Shown: positions 34,460 through 44,247 of the stretch, one piece after another
How the letters are laid out: each line of letters opens with the position of its first letter
How positions within the stretch are numbered: the first letter of the stretch is position 1
DNA from: CAYYIS01 sp964470965
Lineage (GTDB): Bacteria; JAAXHH01; JABIQT01
NCBI GenBank assembly: GCA_964470965.1
Contig: CAYYIS010000007.1
Location: 1 to 64,000, forward strand
DNA length: 64,000 nucleotides
Direction of reading: 5' to 3'
Notes under the pieces: generated by a model
The model's database searches: none
What the model saw: only the letters and a program-made list of their open reading frames with translations
What the model was told of the DNA's origin: nothing
Program-made: the position numbers and the translations under genes

Positions 34460-35355
34460 CAATCACCTTCAGCGATACCCAGGCCGATCAAACGATCTGC
34501 ATTTTTCCAGAGAACTTTTTCGCATATTTCGTGGGTGATGTGGCCCTCGGCCCGCTGTGCTTTCAACCACTCGATGTGCTGGAAATCCAGCTCTACATCC
34601 GTGTGGTCAAGGCCCAGCATCAGACGGTCCTGGAATTCATCCAAGAATTCGTAGGTGAAGGCTGGATCCCTGGTCAGTGCGTTGAAGCCGGATCCGGCGG
34701 ACAGATCCCCGCACAGGTTCGGATACTCCCGGAATAACCGCACCAACGTCCCGCCAGGTACGATCGGTGTTTTCGTGTAGCCTTCCTTACCTCCCGCCTT
34801 GAGGTCTCCGCTGATTTCGCTCCAGAACGAGGCGCTGTGTCCGAAAAATTTGACGCCCGGGAATTGTTGTAGTGTCTTCTCGAACCGGGGCAGACCGAGT
34901 TCATCGATTATGCCGTAAGTGACCGCCTCCGGGGGAGAGGTATGGAACGTTACCGTCATATTCAGTTCCTGGCAGGCTGCGAAGAGTGCCCATAGGCGAG
35001 GGTCGTCCCAGTAGACACGGCAGGTCAACTCACCCACGCCTTTTGCGCCGAGCGCGATGTATTGCTCCAGTACATCCGTGAAACGTTCAGCGGTACCCAT
35101 GTCGGCCCTCCGCACATCGAAGTCGCAAAACGGTATGAACCGGTCTGGATGCATACGGACGATTTCGAATACTTCCCCCATACTCTGATGCTCGGCATTC
35201 ACATCGGCAGAGGTGAGCGGCAGGATAACCGCTTTATCGACGCCCTTCTCATTCATACGACATATCTGCTCTTGGACCGACATGAACGGTCTTTCACTGT
35301 TGACTTTTTTTACAGTAGGCCAGAGCAATACATGGGCGTGTACATCGATTACCAT
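34459..35355 (-). CDS. Amidohydrolase 2 family protein
   Basis: A 298-residue TIM-barrel amidohydrolase without a signal peptide. The HxH is in VIDVHAHVLLWP, further metal-site residues are in TVTFHTSPP, FFGHSASFW and GLDHTDVELD. Such enzymes include ACMS decarboxylase, gamma-resorcylate decarboxylase and lactonases. It precedes and overlaps the methyltransferase gene. The product is uncertain. Confidence 0.88.
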   Translation of the reverse strand: MVIDVHAHVLLWPTVKKVNSERPFMSVQEQICRMNEKGVDKAVILPLTSADVNAEHQSMGEVFEIVRMHPDRFIPFCDFDVRRADMGTAERFTDVLEQYIALGAKGVGELTCRVYWDDPRLWALFAACQELNMTVTFHTSPPEAVTYGIIDELGLPRFEKTLQQFPGVKFFGHSASFWSEISGDLKAGGKEGYTKTPIVPGGTLVRLFREYPNLCGDLSAGSGFNALTRDPAFTYEFLDEFQDRLMLGLDHTDVELDFQHIEWLKAQRAEGHITHEICEKVLWKNADRLIGLGIAEGD

Positions 35356-35528
35356 AGAATCCTTCTCTTTCCTGTGGTTAACAAACGGGAAACTGAATGC
35401 TCGACCGCAGTACCTTCACATCTGGTAAAATGGAAACTGCATACGGAAATTCAAATGAGTAATCAGCCAAGGTGGCTGAAAGGGGTGGAAGACAGTTTTA
35501 TGACATAAAAATCAAAACTTCAAGGATC

Positions 35529-36992
35529 TTACCTCATTGCCCGTTCTATGGGCCCCATAACCTCTTCTACAATCTCCGGGTCTGTAGGCGTCGTCGTCAG
35601 TGCAACTACAATGCCTACGACGGCGGAAACTATAAAGCCCCAGAATACCGGCATAAACCCTAAGAGCGGGAACGCCTCGTAGTACGCGAGGACCAGGACC
35701 AGATTGCCGGCAAGTATCGCCGCAATCCCGGCAGTGCCGTTGAACCGCCGCCACCGAAGCCCCATAAACAGGACTGGAACCAGGGTCGTGTACCCGGAGA
35801 AAGAAATAGTAGCGATAGAAAATATGGACGCCGGTCTCTGGAGTACGATATAGTAGGTCGCCAGCGCCAGAACAACCAGGAATACACGGCCCAGTATCAC
35901 CTGCCGGTGCTGTGACAGGCCGTGCCACACGTCACGCGTCAGCATGGACGAGAGCGTCAGCATCTGGGCATCCAGTGTGGACATGACAGCAGCCAGGATG
36001 CTGGCCAGGGCCAGGCCCTGCAGGGCGGGGCCGAAATGACTTTGAACCAGCATCGGGAACACCATGTCTGACTCCCGCCCCACAAAATCCGGAAATTCCA
36101 GCTTGCCCCAAATACCGAGCAGTGTGGTCACCAGCATCAGGATGATCATGATCAGAGGGTAAAACTTCACCGAATTCTTCAGCGCCGAAACATTTTTAGC
36201 GGCAAACACCCGAACGAGAAGATGTGGAAACGCGATGACGGTCACTCCCATAGCGATGCCCCAGGAAATCCATCCCTGTATGTGAAACGGGGGTGTGTCT
36301 CCGGTCGACATCAACTCGGGATACCGCTGCGCGAGCTGTCGCATGATTTCCACCGGACCGCCCAGGTCCGAGCCGATCACCAGGAAGGCAAATAAAAGGA
36401 ACCCGCCGAATACCAGTCCCTGAAACACATTGGTCCACATGGTCGCCCGCATACCGCCCAGCGAGGTATATGCAATCGTGATGATGATTATTCCGGCGGC
36501 TGCCACCTCGAACGATACCGCCTGCTGCGTCAACACATCTACCGCTAGCCCTACGCCCACAACGCCGGTGGACATATAAGGCAGGGTGTAGATGAAGTAA
36601 GCCAGAAACAGGAGTCGGCCGAAATTAGGACTGTCAAAACGCCTGGTGAACAGCTCCGCCGGTGTGACGGCACCCGTTGTTTTCGCGGCTATCCAAGCCG
36701 GGTAACCGATGGTGTAGTAGGTGATCGGAATCAGAAAGGCCGCCAGCACGGCGGTGTAGCCAAATACGCCGACGCCGCCGTGGTAAGACAGTCCGGAGAT
36801 GCCCATGATAAGGAACGGCGTGATGTTGGTCCCGAACAGCGCCATGAACAGCACCAGGGAACGGGCGACTCTACCTCCCAGGAAGTAGTCTTCGGCAGTG
36901 TGGGCCGATTTTCGATACGCGGCGGCGCCGATGCCGAGGACGATCAGGTAATACAGGACGACTACGGATAAAATTGTTGCGTCAATATTCAT
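35529..36992 (-). CDS. Sodium:solute symporter (SSS family)
   Basis: A 487-residue symporter. Start chosen at 36992 (MNIDATILSVVVLYYLI) because it yields the first membrane span; longer frames add a polar upstream leader. The AEDYFLGGRV motif and the SSS signature around GFLLFAFLVIGSDLGG are present, with about 13 spans. It overlaps by 11 nt with a small DUF3311-like gene, as found in two-part SSS transporters of the PanF/YhdT type. It is last in an operon with sugar-acid enzymes. Confidence 0.92.
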   Translation of the reverse strand: MNIDATILSVVVLYYLIVLGIGAAAYRKSAHTAEDYFLGGRVARSLVLFMALFGTNITPFLIMGISGLSYHGGVGVFGYTAVLAAFLIPITYYTIGYPAWIAAKTTGAVTPAELFTRRFDSPNFGRLLFLAYFIYTLPYMSTGVVGVGLAVDVLTQQAVSFEVAAAGIIIITIAYTSLGGMRATMWTNVFQGLVFGGFLLFAFLVIGSDLGGPVEIMRQLAQRYPELMSTGDTPPFHIQGWISWGIAMGVTVIAFPHLLVRVFAAKNVSALKNSVKFYPLIMIILMLVTTLLGIWGKLEFPDFVGRESDMVFPMLVQSHFGPALQGLALASILAAVMSTLDAQMLTLSSMLTRDVWHGLSQHRQVILGRVFLVVLALATYYIVLQRPASIFSIATISFSGYTTLVPVLFMGLRWRRFNGTAGIAAILAGNLVLVLAYYEAFPLLGFMPVFWGFIVSAVVGIVVALTTTPTDPEIVEEVMGPIERAMR

Positions 36993-37194
36993 CGGGTACC
37001 CGCCAGATAAAGTGGGTGCAATAAAACACCACTCCCGTAGCCGCCACCACCCACAGGGAGTGATAAGCCAAGTCAATCGGCAGCCAGCCGAACAGTAAAG
37101 GATCCTCAATTCCGTGGTTGAAAAAATCTACGTGCAGGATGGACAGGATTCCCGTTGCTGTCCAGAAGACCGTTTTGTGCTGTTTACGGGTCAT
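36982..37194 (-). CDS. Small membrane protein, DUF3311-like (symporter partner)
   Basis: A 70-residue protein with two hydrophobic segments. PLLFGWLPIDLAYHSLWVVAATGVVFY matches the small subunit (DUF3311/YhdT-like) that pairs with SSS symporters. Its ATG overlaps the TGA of the upstream CPBP gene (ATGA), and its own end overlaps the symporter start by 11 nt. Confidence 0.85.
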   Translation of the reverse strand: MTRKQHKTVFWTATGILSILHVDFFNHGIEDPLLFGWLPIDLAYHSLWVVAATGVVFYCTHFIWRVPDEY

Positions 37195-40100
37195 ATTTCC
37201 TCCGATAATATAACTTTCCTGAACCTAAAGTAAACCCACACAGCTATCGGTGATAAGGCCAGAACAGACGTCTGTATCGCGGCTGAGTAATATGCACCGG
37301 AAGATCCGTCGAACATGGCGCGGGCATCGCCTGTCAATGAAATCAAGAAAAATGTCAGAATATAGGCCAGCAGGTTGTCGCGCCAGAAAAATCGGAACGA
37401 CAGGCAGGTCAGGACGACCAGGACAGCGAGTTTAAGGAACTCAACAACGAATCCCGTCCAGCTGTCCGCGCTGCCGGCTATGGACAGCAGAACGATGCCC
37501 GCGAGCAGAGCAATCAGATGAACGGTACGCTGAAGGTAACGCCTGACCACCAAGACCGCCGCCAGGAGGGCTCCGCTGTACAGGAGTGCATCGGAGGCCG
37601 CGTCTATGACGGCGGCGGCAGCTGGCAGATAGCTTCCGGTGTAAGGTACGGGGAAGCTCCGGCGTCCGGTTTCGAGATCGAACATCTGTTCACCGAAAGC
37701 TATCAGATGCAGTAGGCAGGGAAAGAGGGCGCAGGCGCTGTACGACAGAATCAGCGCGTCCCGCCAGATGGAGCGGGTTTCCGGGGTTTGCATGCGGAAC
37801 GTATCCCGGAACCAGATTTTGAGATTTGGCAGGTCGGGGAACGTCGATCGATAGAGGGATTCCGCATGGCTGACAAGCAGCGTGGCGCCGAGGAACGTCA
37901 TGATGGCATACCCGTAAAGTCCGTTAAAATAGCCTGTTGTGAAAGCCTCCAGACTCATCGTGGTACGATACGACGAGTAGAAAGTCACCAGTGTGTTGAC
38001 CTGCGACAGGATTCCCAACGCGGGAATGATAGCCGCAACCGCCAGGCTGAGACGCCAGTTGATATCGCGCTGTCGGATCTGCCGTACATAGACGCGCATG
38101 GCGAGGACGAGCAGAATGCCGTAGACTGTGATATTCAGAATCCGGAGGATCGTGTCTTTGAGTGTCGACTCCTGCTGTTCTCTCAGCCAGGCCTCGGGCG
38201 TTTTGAAAAACGGCCGGACGTGCACCGCTTCATCGCCCTGAACCGTGGCTGTGATACGGAATGTGCCTTGCTCGATGACCGTCACGCTATCTTCCCAGAC
38301 GAAGTAATGGTCGACGCGTGCCTCCCGCTGTTCCTGGCTAGATTCTACGACACGGTAGTCGCCCAGGTCCATACCGGACGCTTCAACCGCCTCAACCGCT
38401 ATCGCAAGGGCGTCATCCCGGTTCAAGGAGTCTCCCGGCTCTGTTTCGTCGATCTGGTGCGTGTACCGGAAAACGTAACCGTCGGGATTCACAAAAACGC
38501 GGTACTCTTCCTTTTCCATAGGCATGAAGTATCGCACCTGCCATCCTGCCGGGTTAAGACGCGTGCGGTAAACCTCGTTAAGACGTTCAAGGCCTTCCTT
38601 CTCACGTATATATCCCAGATGCGATGCCCTTGAAAATTCGGCAACCCGGTAGAAGGGTGCCGTGTCGATCCCCTTCTGAATAAGATAATCATCGGCTATG
38701 GCTATGGCTTCATGACGGCTGATGCGCAAATCCAAAAAATCCAGAAACCGGGTGACCGGCAGCGAGATACACAAAACTAATACCGCGATCACGCTGACGA
38801 CAATTCCAATCAGCATTCTGCGGTTGAGCAGGGCGGCTGTGACCGGTGGTACAGCTGCCGCCGATGCTGGCGGTTCTTCCTGGTTGGCGGCAGCCATCTC
38901 TTCCAGCTGATACATCACGGCCACGTTAGTCTGTTTCGGATCTACCATGAGCCGCCGCTTGACCAGCGCGATGAGAGAAGGGATCATCGGGATCACCATG
39001 ATACCCACCACCAGGGCTGCTGCCACCTGGAAATACAGCCGGGATGACTGAAACAGGAACATGCTCATTAGCAACGCATCGAACGTGTAATGGGCAATCA
39101 ACACACTCACAATACCGTACCTGATGAATACATAGCCGAACAGCACGCCGACGATTGACAACTCCACACCCCGGATGAAAAACGGCTGCTGCGGATAGCT
39201 GCTGTGGAGAAATCCCCACACCACTGCGGGAATCAGCACAGCCAGAAACGTAGATTTAAGATATCGCTTGAGGAACGGGATGGCGAACATGCGGAAGATA
39301 AATTCCTCCGATATGGATGCCATAAGACCGACGGTCAGCGGGTACAGCCATGGGAAGGAGGTGCTCGCCAGATCCGTATAATCGATCGCGGCGGGTGACC
39401 AGACGCCGAATTCGTTGCCGATCAGGTAGAATGCGGTGATGTAACCCAGCATGATGAGCGGCATCGTGTAGCCCACCACGCAGGACATCAGATATTCCTT
39501 CGACCGGACTGTTGAACGACTCACCAGCCATTCGGGCGCCAGTTTTTCTGGAAGCATGGTCCGGTAGACCGCTCCGCTCACGGAGCCGGCCAGCGTAATG
39601 TACAGCAGCCAGCCGCAGGCACCCATCATGGCGCTGAAAAAAGTCACGCCATAAAAACTCCCCATCGACTGCGTGGTGTCGTACTGAATAAAGGTAAGCG
39701 GCAGGGTGTTTAGTGTCAAAGCAAGGGAGGAAAGCCCAAGGGCAATACCGCATTGCGCGCCGAAGCGATAGGTGAGGCGCCTGCGGCCGAGTTCTCGGAC
39801 CATCACAAAAAGCATGGCCAGAATGATGGCGATGAAAGCACTCTGGGCGACCTCTTGCATCAGCATGTTCCGGGAACGGAGGTGTGCGTAATCCCGCCGC
39901 CATGCTTCGGGAACCTTGAGAAATTCCGCGTACCGGCCCAGGCGGTCTCCCTGGATGGTTACCATTGTCCGCGCGGTTGCTTCTCCGGCCAGAAAGTCCC
40001 GGCGTTCCCAGGTGAATGTATGGTCCGCCCTGTTTTCACGGATTACGGTTTCGCCTTCGATCAGATTGTAATCGCTGAGCCGGAGAGATTGGTATTCGGT

Positions 40101-40574
40101 GAGAAAATTCTCGGCGATGGCGCGGGCCTCCGTTTGCGGTAGGAACGCGCCATCCCGGATTTCTGCTATCTCCCGGAAAAAACCGACCAGGTGGCCGGTC
40201 GGACTGAAGGAAACAGAAAATTCTTCCTGCTCGGACGGACGAAAAAAACGGGAGCGCCACCGCCAGATGGATACCTCGCTGTGCATAAGCTCATTGGCGC
40301 GTTCCGGTCCAAGTTCCCGCTCCAAATACACCTTGGCGTTGTCGTCATAGTCGAAGACGGTTACAGCACGGTATGTTTCAGCCCTGTAACCCTGCTGAAC
40401 CAGGAACACGGATGCCGCTTCTTCCGCTTCGTTCCGCGTCATTCGGAAATCGATGGAGGCGGACGGAAAGGCAAGCTCGTGGTAGTGCACCACGACCAAG
40501 AGTCCAATCAGCGCCGCGAGGACCCAGAGGCCGAGGGAACGACAGTCGCGCAGGGAGAGGGAGGCGGTGGTCAT
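37191..40574 (-). CDS. Duplicated membrane protein: PepSY-like ectodomains plus CPBP (Abi) intramembrane protease, second copy inactive
   Basis: A 1127-residue protein of two homologous halves. Half one has extracytoplasmic segments resembling PepSY repeats (about 45-230), then membrane spans with the CPBP protease motifs: EEFIFR at about 423-428, His at about 457 in GFLHSSY, and His/Asp at about 495-499 in AHYTFD. Half two repeats the pattern (EAIAIADDYLIQKG; FFKTPEAW against LKVPEAW) but the protease core reads SDALLYS, with the EExxxR glutamates and His lost. It overlaps the DUF3311 gene by 4 nt. Substrate unknown; the start is the ATG at 40574 with the previous gene ending 10 nt upstream. 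Confidence 0.85.
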   Translation of the reverse strand: MTTASLSLRDCRSLGLWVLAALIGLLVVVHYHELAFPSASIDFRMTRNEAEEAASVFLVQQGYRAETYRAVTVFDYDDNAKVYLERELGPERANELMHSEVSIWRWRSRFFRPSEQEEFSVSFSPTGHLVGFFREIAEIRDGAFLPQTEARAIAENFLTEYQSLRLSDYNLIEGETVIRENRADHTFTWERRDFLAGEATARTMVTIQGDRLGRYAEFLKVPEAWRRDYAHLRSRNMLMQEVAQSAFIAIILAMLFVMVRELGRRRLTYRFGAQCGIALGLSSLALTLNTLPLTFIQYDTTQSMGSFYGVTFFSAMMGACGWLLYITLAGSVSGAVYRTMLPEKLAPEWLVSRSTVRSKEYLMSCVVGYTMPLIMLGYITAFYLIGNEFGVWSPAAIDYTDLASTSFPWLYPLTVGLMASISEEFIFRMFAIPFLKRYLKSTFLAVLIPAVVWGFLHSSYPQQPFFIRGVELSIVGVLFGYVFIRYGIVSVLIAHYTFDALLMSMFLFQSSRLYFQVAAALVVGIMVIPMIPSLIALVKRRLMVDPKQTNVAVMYQLEEMAAANQEEPPASAAAVPPVTAALLNRRMLIGIVVSVIAVLVLCISLPVTRFLDFLDLRISRHEAIAIADDYLIQKGIDTAPFYRVAEFSRASHLGYIREKEGLERLNEVYRTRLNPAGWQVRYFMPMEKEEYRVFVNPDGYVFRYTHQIDETEPGDSLNRDDALAIAVEAVEASGMDLGDYRVVESSQEQREARVDHYFVWEDSVTVIEQGTFRITATVQGDEAVHVRPFFKTPEAWLREQQESTLKDTILRILNITVYGILLVLAMRVYVRQIRQRDINWRLSLAVAAIIPALGILSQVNTLVTFYSSYRTTMSLEAFTTGYFNGLYGYAIMTFLGATLLVSHAESLYRSTFPDLPNLKIWFRDTFRMQTPETRSIWRDALILSYSACALFPCLLHLIAFGEQMFDLETGRRSFPVPYTGSYLPAAAAVIDAASDALLYSGALLAAVLVVRRYLQRTVHLIALLAGIVLLSIAGSADSWTGFVVEFLKLAVLVVLTCLSFRFFWRDNLLAYILTFFLISLTGDARAMFDGSSGAYYSAAIQTSVLALSPIAVWVYFRFRKVILSEEI

Positions 40575-40584
40575 GGCACTGCCA

Positions 40585-41643
40585 TCAGCCTGCGATACGC
40601 CCGGCGATGTCGTCACCGACCTGGCTGGTAGAGGCACTGCCGCCAATGTCGGGTGTCCGGATGTCGCTCTCGCGCAGGTTGACTGCTACGGCATTTCGGA
40701 TTCTTGCTCCGGCGTCCTCTTCACCCAGGAATTCGACCATCATAGCTCCGGCGATAATAGTGGCGAGGGGGTTGACTTCGCCTTTGCCTATCAGGTCGAA
40801 GGCGGAACCGTGCACCGGTTCGAACATGGACGGGGCCTTGCGCTCCGGGTTGATGTTGGCGCTGGGCGCCAGGCCCATGCTTCCTACGATGATGGCCGAG
40901 ATATCAGTCAGAATATCACCGAACAGATTCGATGCCACTACCACATCGAAATCATTGGGCCGCCGGATGAAGTCCATGCACGCCGCATCGACCAGCAACG
41001 ATTCAGTTTCGACGCCCGAATACTCCGCCGCCACCTGCTCGAACACCTCATCCCAGAACACCATACTATAGCCCTGAGCGTTCGATTTGGTCACAGACGT
41101 CACTTTGTACTTTTTCCTGCGTTTTTGCGCCAGTTCGAAGGCATACCGGATAATTCGTTCCGTGCCGTGACGCGTGAACACCGCGGTCTGAACCGCCACC
41201 TCATTGCTGCTCTGTTGGTAAATGCGGCCGCCCACATCCGAATACTCGCCCTCCGTATTCTCGCGTACGACTTCCATGTCGATGTCGCCGCCACCGTAAT
41301 TGACCAGGGGCGAATCGACGCCATGGTACAGGTAGGCCGGCCGGACGCAGGCGTATTGATCGAAATGGCGGCGGATCGGAAGGATCAGGTTGTTTAACGT
41401 GACATGATCCCGGATGTCAGGGTCACCGACCGCACCGAAATAAATAGCATCCATATTCCGGATGTCATCAAGACCTCCCTCTGGGATGAACCGTCCGGTT
41501 TTACGGTAGAAATCGGAACTCCATTCCAGATCCGTAAAAGTAAATACGGGATCGCCAAGGGCCTCCAGCACCTTTTTGCCCTCAATGATAACCTCGGGTC
41601 CTACTCCGTCTCCTGCGATAACGGCGATATTGTAGTGTGTCAT
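40585..41643 (-). CDS. Isocitrate/isopropylmalate dehydrogenase family (tartrate or D-malate dehydrogenase-like)
   Basis: A 352-residue NAD(P)- and Mg-dependent beta-decarboxylating dehydrogenase. Motifs include VIAGDGVGPEVI, DMEVVRENTEGEYSDVGGRI (RENTEGEY type as in tartrate/D-malate dehydrogenases TtuC/DmlA), KSNAQGYSMVFWDEVF, and NLFGDILTDISAIIVGSMGLAPSANI. The ATG at 41643 has an AAAGGAG site. It follows the KdaD-like gene by 10 nt and likely takes part in sugar-acid breakdown; the substrate is inferred from family, not proven. Confidence 0.9.
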   Translation of the reverse strand: MTHYNIAVIAGDGVGPEVIIEGKKVLEALGDPVFTFTDLEWSSDFYRKTGRFIPEGGLDDIRNMDAIYFGAVGDPDIRDHVTLNNLILPIRRHFDQYACVRPAYLYHGVDSPLVNYGGGDIDMEVVRENTEGEYSDVGGRIYQQSSNEVAVQTAVFTRHGTERIIRYAFELAQKRRKKYKVTSVTKSNAQGYSMVFWDEVFEQVAAEYSGVETESLLVDAACMDFIRRPNDFDVVVASNLFGDILTDISAIIVGSMGLAPSANINPERKAPSMFEPVHGSAFDLIGKGEVNPLATIIAGAMMVEFLGEEDAGARIRNAVAVNLRESDIRTPDIGGSASTSQVGDDIAGRIAG

Positions 41644-41653
41644 TAAAACTCCT

Positions 41654-42556
41654 TTATAACTGCTGTACCGTGTTGGACAGCATGCCGATTTCATCGGCGG
41701 AAATCTTGATAATGTCGCCTTCCTCCATGCTTAAATCGTTGGGAATCATAATGCCTGTACCGGTGGAAACGAGGGTGCCTGTGGGAATCGGATTGTTCCG
41801 GAACAGGTAATCGTTCAACTGTTCGAACCGCTTCGCCAGTTGTGACGTATTGGCGCTCTCTTTGTAGACGGATGTTCCACCCCGGATGATTTCGCAGGTG
41901 ATCTCCACGTCATAAGGATCGGTCAACTCATCCGGGGTAATCAGCGTGGGACCGAAAGCGCAGCAACCGAAATATGTCTTGGACTGGTTAAGATACAGCG
42001 GGTTCTCCCGCTCGATGTCCCAGGCGGAGACGTCGTTACAGAGCGTGTAGCCGATGATCTCCCCATCGTCTCCCACCACGTAACCTAACTCCGCTTCCGT
42101 TGCCGTCAACGTGGAATCACTACGGATGCATATCGGCCCGTTCGGTCCAGAACAGCGGGAGGGCGTCGCTTTGAAGAACGCTTCGGGGCGATCCGATTCG
42201 TAAATCTGGTCGTAAATTGTCCGTGCCGAGTCCACGTCCCGGATCGACGCACTGCGCTGGTAGGTTACGCCGAATCCCCAAACCTCCGGGGCGATAATAG
42301 GCATGATTAGATGCATGACACCACCATCCGGCTCCGTATCCAGAAGGTCGTAGGTGTATTCGGTTAGTTCTTCGGCGCCGTCCAGCATACGGTCGGCGAG
42401 ATCCGCGATGGACATGCGGGCTGCGGAAGCTACCTGGAGCAGGTCGTTAACTGTTTCCACATCGGGATTGTTTTCGGTCAGATCGATCACCGTGTTACCC
42501 TGAACAATGCCGACCCCCGTTCCCTTTCCAGGATCATAGTATTGGACGAATTTCAT
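41654..42556 (-). CDS. 2-keto-3-deoxy sugar acid dehydratase-like FAH-fold enzyme (KdaD type)
   Basis: A 300-residue fumarylacetoacetate-hydrolase-fold enzyme. It closely follows the archaeal 2-keto-3-deoxyarabinonate dehydratase KdaD (as recalled): PEVWGFGVTYQRSA, YESDRPEAFFKATPSRC.G, and the block WDIERENPLYLNQSKTYFGC followed by CAFGPTLITPDEL. Metal ligands Glu/Glu are in TATEAELGYVV. KdaD forms 2-oxoglutarate semialdehyde from 2-keto-3-deoxy pentonates. It heads a five-gene operon with the dehydrogenase and the SSS symporter. The exact acid sugar is uncertain. Confidence 0.85.
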   Translation of the reverse strand: MKFVQYYDPGKGTGVGIVQGNTVIDLTENNPDVETVNDLLQVASAARMSIADLADRMLDGAEELTEYTYDLLDTEPDGGVMHLIMPIIAPEVWGFGVTYQRSASIRDVDSARTIYDQIYESDRPEAFFKATPSRCSGPNGPICIRSDSTLTATEAELGYVVGDDGEIIGYTLCNDVSAWDIERENPLYLNQSKTYFGCCAFGPTLITPDELTDPYDVEITCEIIRGGTSVYKESANTSQLAKRFEQLNDYLFRNNPIPTGTLVSTGTGIMIPNDLSMEEGDIIKISADEIGMLSNTVQQL

Positions 42557-42782
42557 AAAAAATACTCCTCATGGATTGCACGAAAGGTATGAAGCTGTTA
42601 AAAATATGGTTCCATCATCAGGTTCGAACATCATGGTCTTTATAGGTGCGAAATGCAAGGGATTTTTATATCTGATTCGAAAATTGACCACGTGCCGAAT
42701 CCTCTTGCCTCCGAGAACGGAACGGGATAAGTTGGAGGCTCGTTTGTATCACCGTTCCCATCGTACAATGGAGTCAAATTAC

Positions 42783-43985
42783 ATGGCGGAAACGCATGCG
42801 CCGATACAGCGCGGCAAACTGTTTCTTATCACTTTGGGCCATTTCTGGACTGATTCCTACGCTAACGTGCTTCCGGCCCTCATGCCGCTGGTCATCCTTC
42901 GGATGGACCTGTCGCTTACGCTGGCCGGAGTTCTGGCCTCTGTTTTCTCCCTGTCGTCGTCTCTCACACAGACAGTCATGGGCTATCTGTCCGACCGGAT
43001 GCGGGTGCGCTACTTTGTAGTGCTGGGACTGCTTTTTTCAGCGGTTTTCGTATGCAGTATCGGTTTTGCGGAAAGTTATGCGATGCTGCTTCTGATAGTT
43101 GCCCTTGGCGGTCTGGGCGTCTCCGCGTTTCACCCGCAGACTGTGACCATGGCAGGTGAGATCAGCGGCAGCCGTCGCGGGCTCGGTGTGTCACTGTTCG
43201 TGGCCGGTGGGACGGCGGGCTATGCGCTGTCGCCATACTGGATTACGGTTCTGGTGACCGAATACACTATCGACGCACTGCCGTTGGCCGCTATTCCGGG
43301 AGTGGCCACGGTCGTCCTGTTGATCTGGCTAGTTCCGCTGGGCAAGACGTCCCACGAGCAGGCACCACCGGTTACGCTCCGGGAAGCGTTTAAAGGCCGG
43401 CTGCAACCGATAATGCTGCTTACCTCGACCGTAATCGCCAGGTCGGTCACCCGACTGGGAATCATGGCATTTTTACCCGTGCTCCTTACGTCTCAGGGAA
43501 TGTCACTGGTAGAGGGAGGCAAAGCACTGACCACGTTTACTTTTCTCGGTGCTATCGGCAGTCTGGTGGGTGGCACGCTATCCGACAGGCTTGGACGGAG
43601 GCTTATCATCGGACTCTCCATGGTGGCGTCAGGTCCCCTTTTGTACCTGGCGCTCCAAACCGAAGGGATTTTGTTTTACGGGTTTCTGGGCTTAGGCGGA
43701 TTCATGCTGTTTCTGGCCGATGCGGTCGTGGTCGCCACGGCGCAGGAGATGGTGCCGGAACGTGCCGCCATCGCATCCAGTATGGTCATGGGTTTGGGCT
43801 GGGGCATCGGCGGCCTGGCCGTAACCGGGGTCGGTACCCTTTCGGATGCCATCGGTGTGCCGGCGACACTTGGCGGTGTGGCCCTAATACCAGTAGTATG
43901 TGCGGTGTGTTGCTTAGGCATACCCAGATCCGGCACGCCGGCGAACCCTCTCACTGAACCGCCGCCCCCTGGAGGTAACGGTTGA
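42783..43985 (+). CDS. MFS transporter (fosmidomycin-resistance/Fsr-like)
   Basis: A 400-residue, 12-span major facilitator protein. Start at 42783 (MAETHAPIQRGKL) is supported by GGAG and by the family length; the open frame runs further upstream without a site. The TM1 HFWTDSYANVLPALMP region resembles Fsr-type efflux pumps. The MFS loop GYLSDRMRVRYF between TM2 and TM3 is present, and GGTLSDRLGRRLII repeats it in the second half. It lies divergent from the KdaD-like operon. Substrate unknown. Confidence 0.9.
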   Translation: MAETHAPIQRGKLFLITLGHFWTDSYANVLPALMPLVILRMDLSLTLAGVLASVFSLSSSLTQTVMGYLSDRMRVRYFVVLGLLFSAVFVCSIGFAESYAMLLLIVALGGLGVSAFHPQTVTMAGEISGSRRGLGVSLFVAGGTAGYALSPYWITVLVTEYTIDALPLAAIPGVATVVLLIWLVPLGKTSHEQAPPVTLREAFKGRLQPIMLLTSTVIARSVTRLGIMAFLPVLLTSQGMSLVEGGKALTTFTFLGAIGSLVGGTLSDRLGRRLIIGLSMVASGPLLYLALQTEGILFYGFLGLGGFMLFLADAVVVATAQEMVPERAAIASSMVMGLGWGIGGLAVTGVGTLSDAIGVPATLGGVALIPVVCAVCCLGIPRSGTPANPLTEPPPPGGNG

Positions 43986-44247
43986 TCAGAAAGAAAACGT
44001 TGGCCAGATGTTATCACAAAAATGTTGACAGATGGCCGAGATTTCCGGTAGATGATACGTTAAAAAAATTCTTAAAAAAACAGCTACCCTCCGAGCAGAC
44101 ACAAGGGGTGAGGATATGATAATCAGCAACTTCCCTTAATTATCTTCGAAAATGACCAACCCGCTGTAAGACCGATGTTAGCGCAAGAAAACACACTGGA
44201 CCGAGGGCCCGAGTCCGAGGTTCAACGGCCTAAAGGAGAAAATCATA

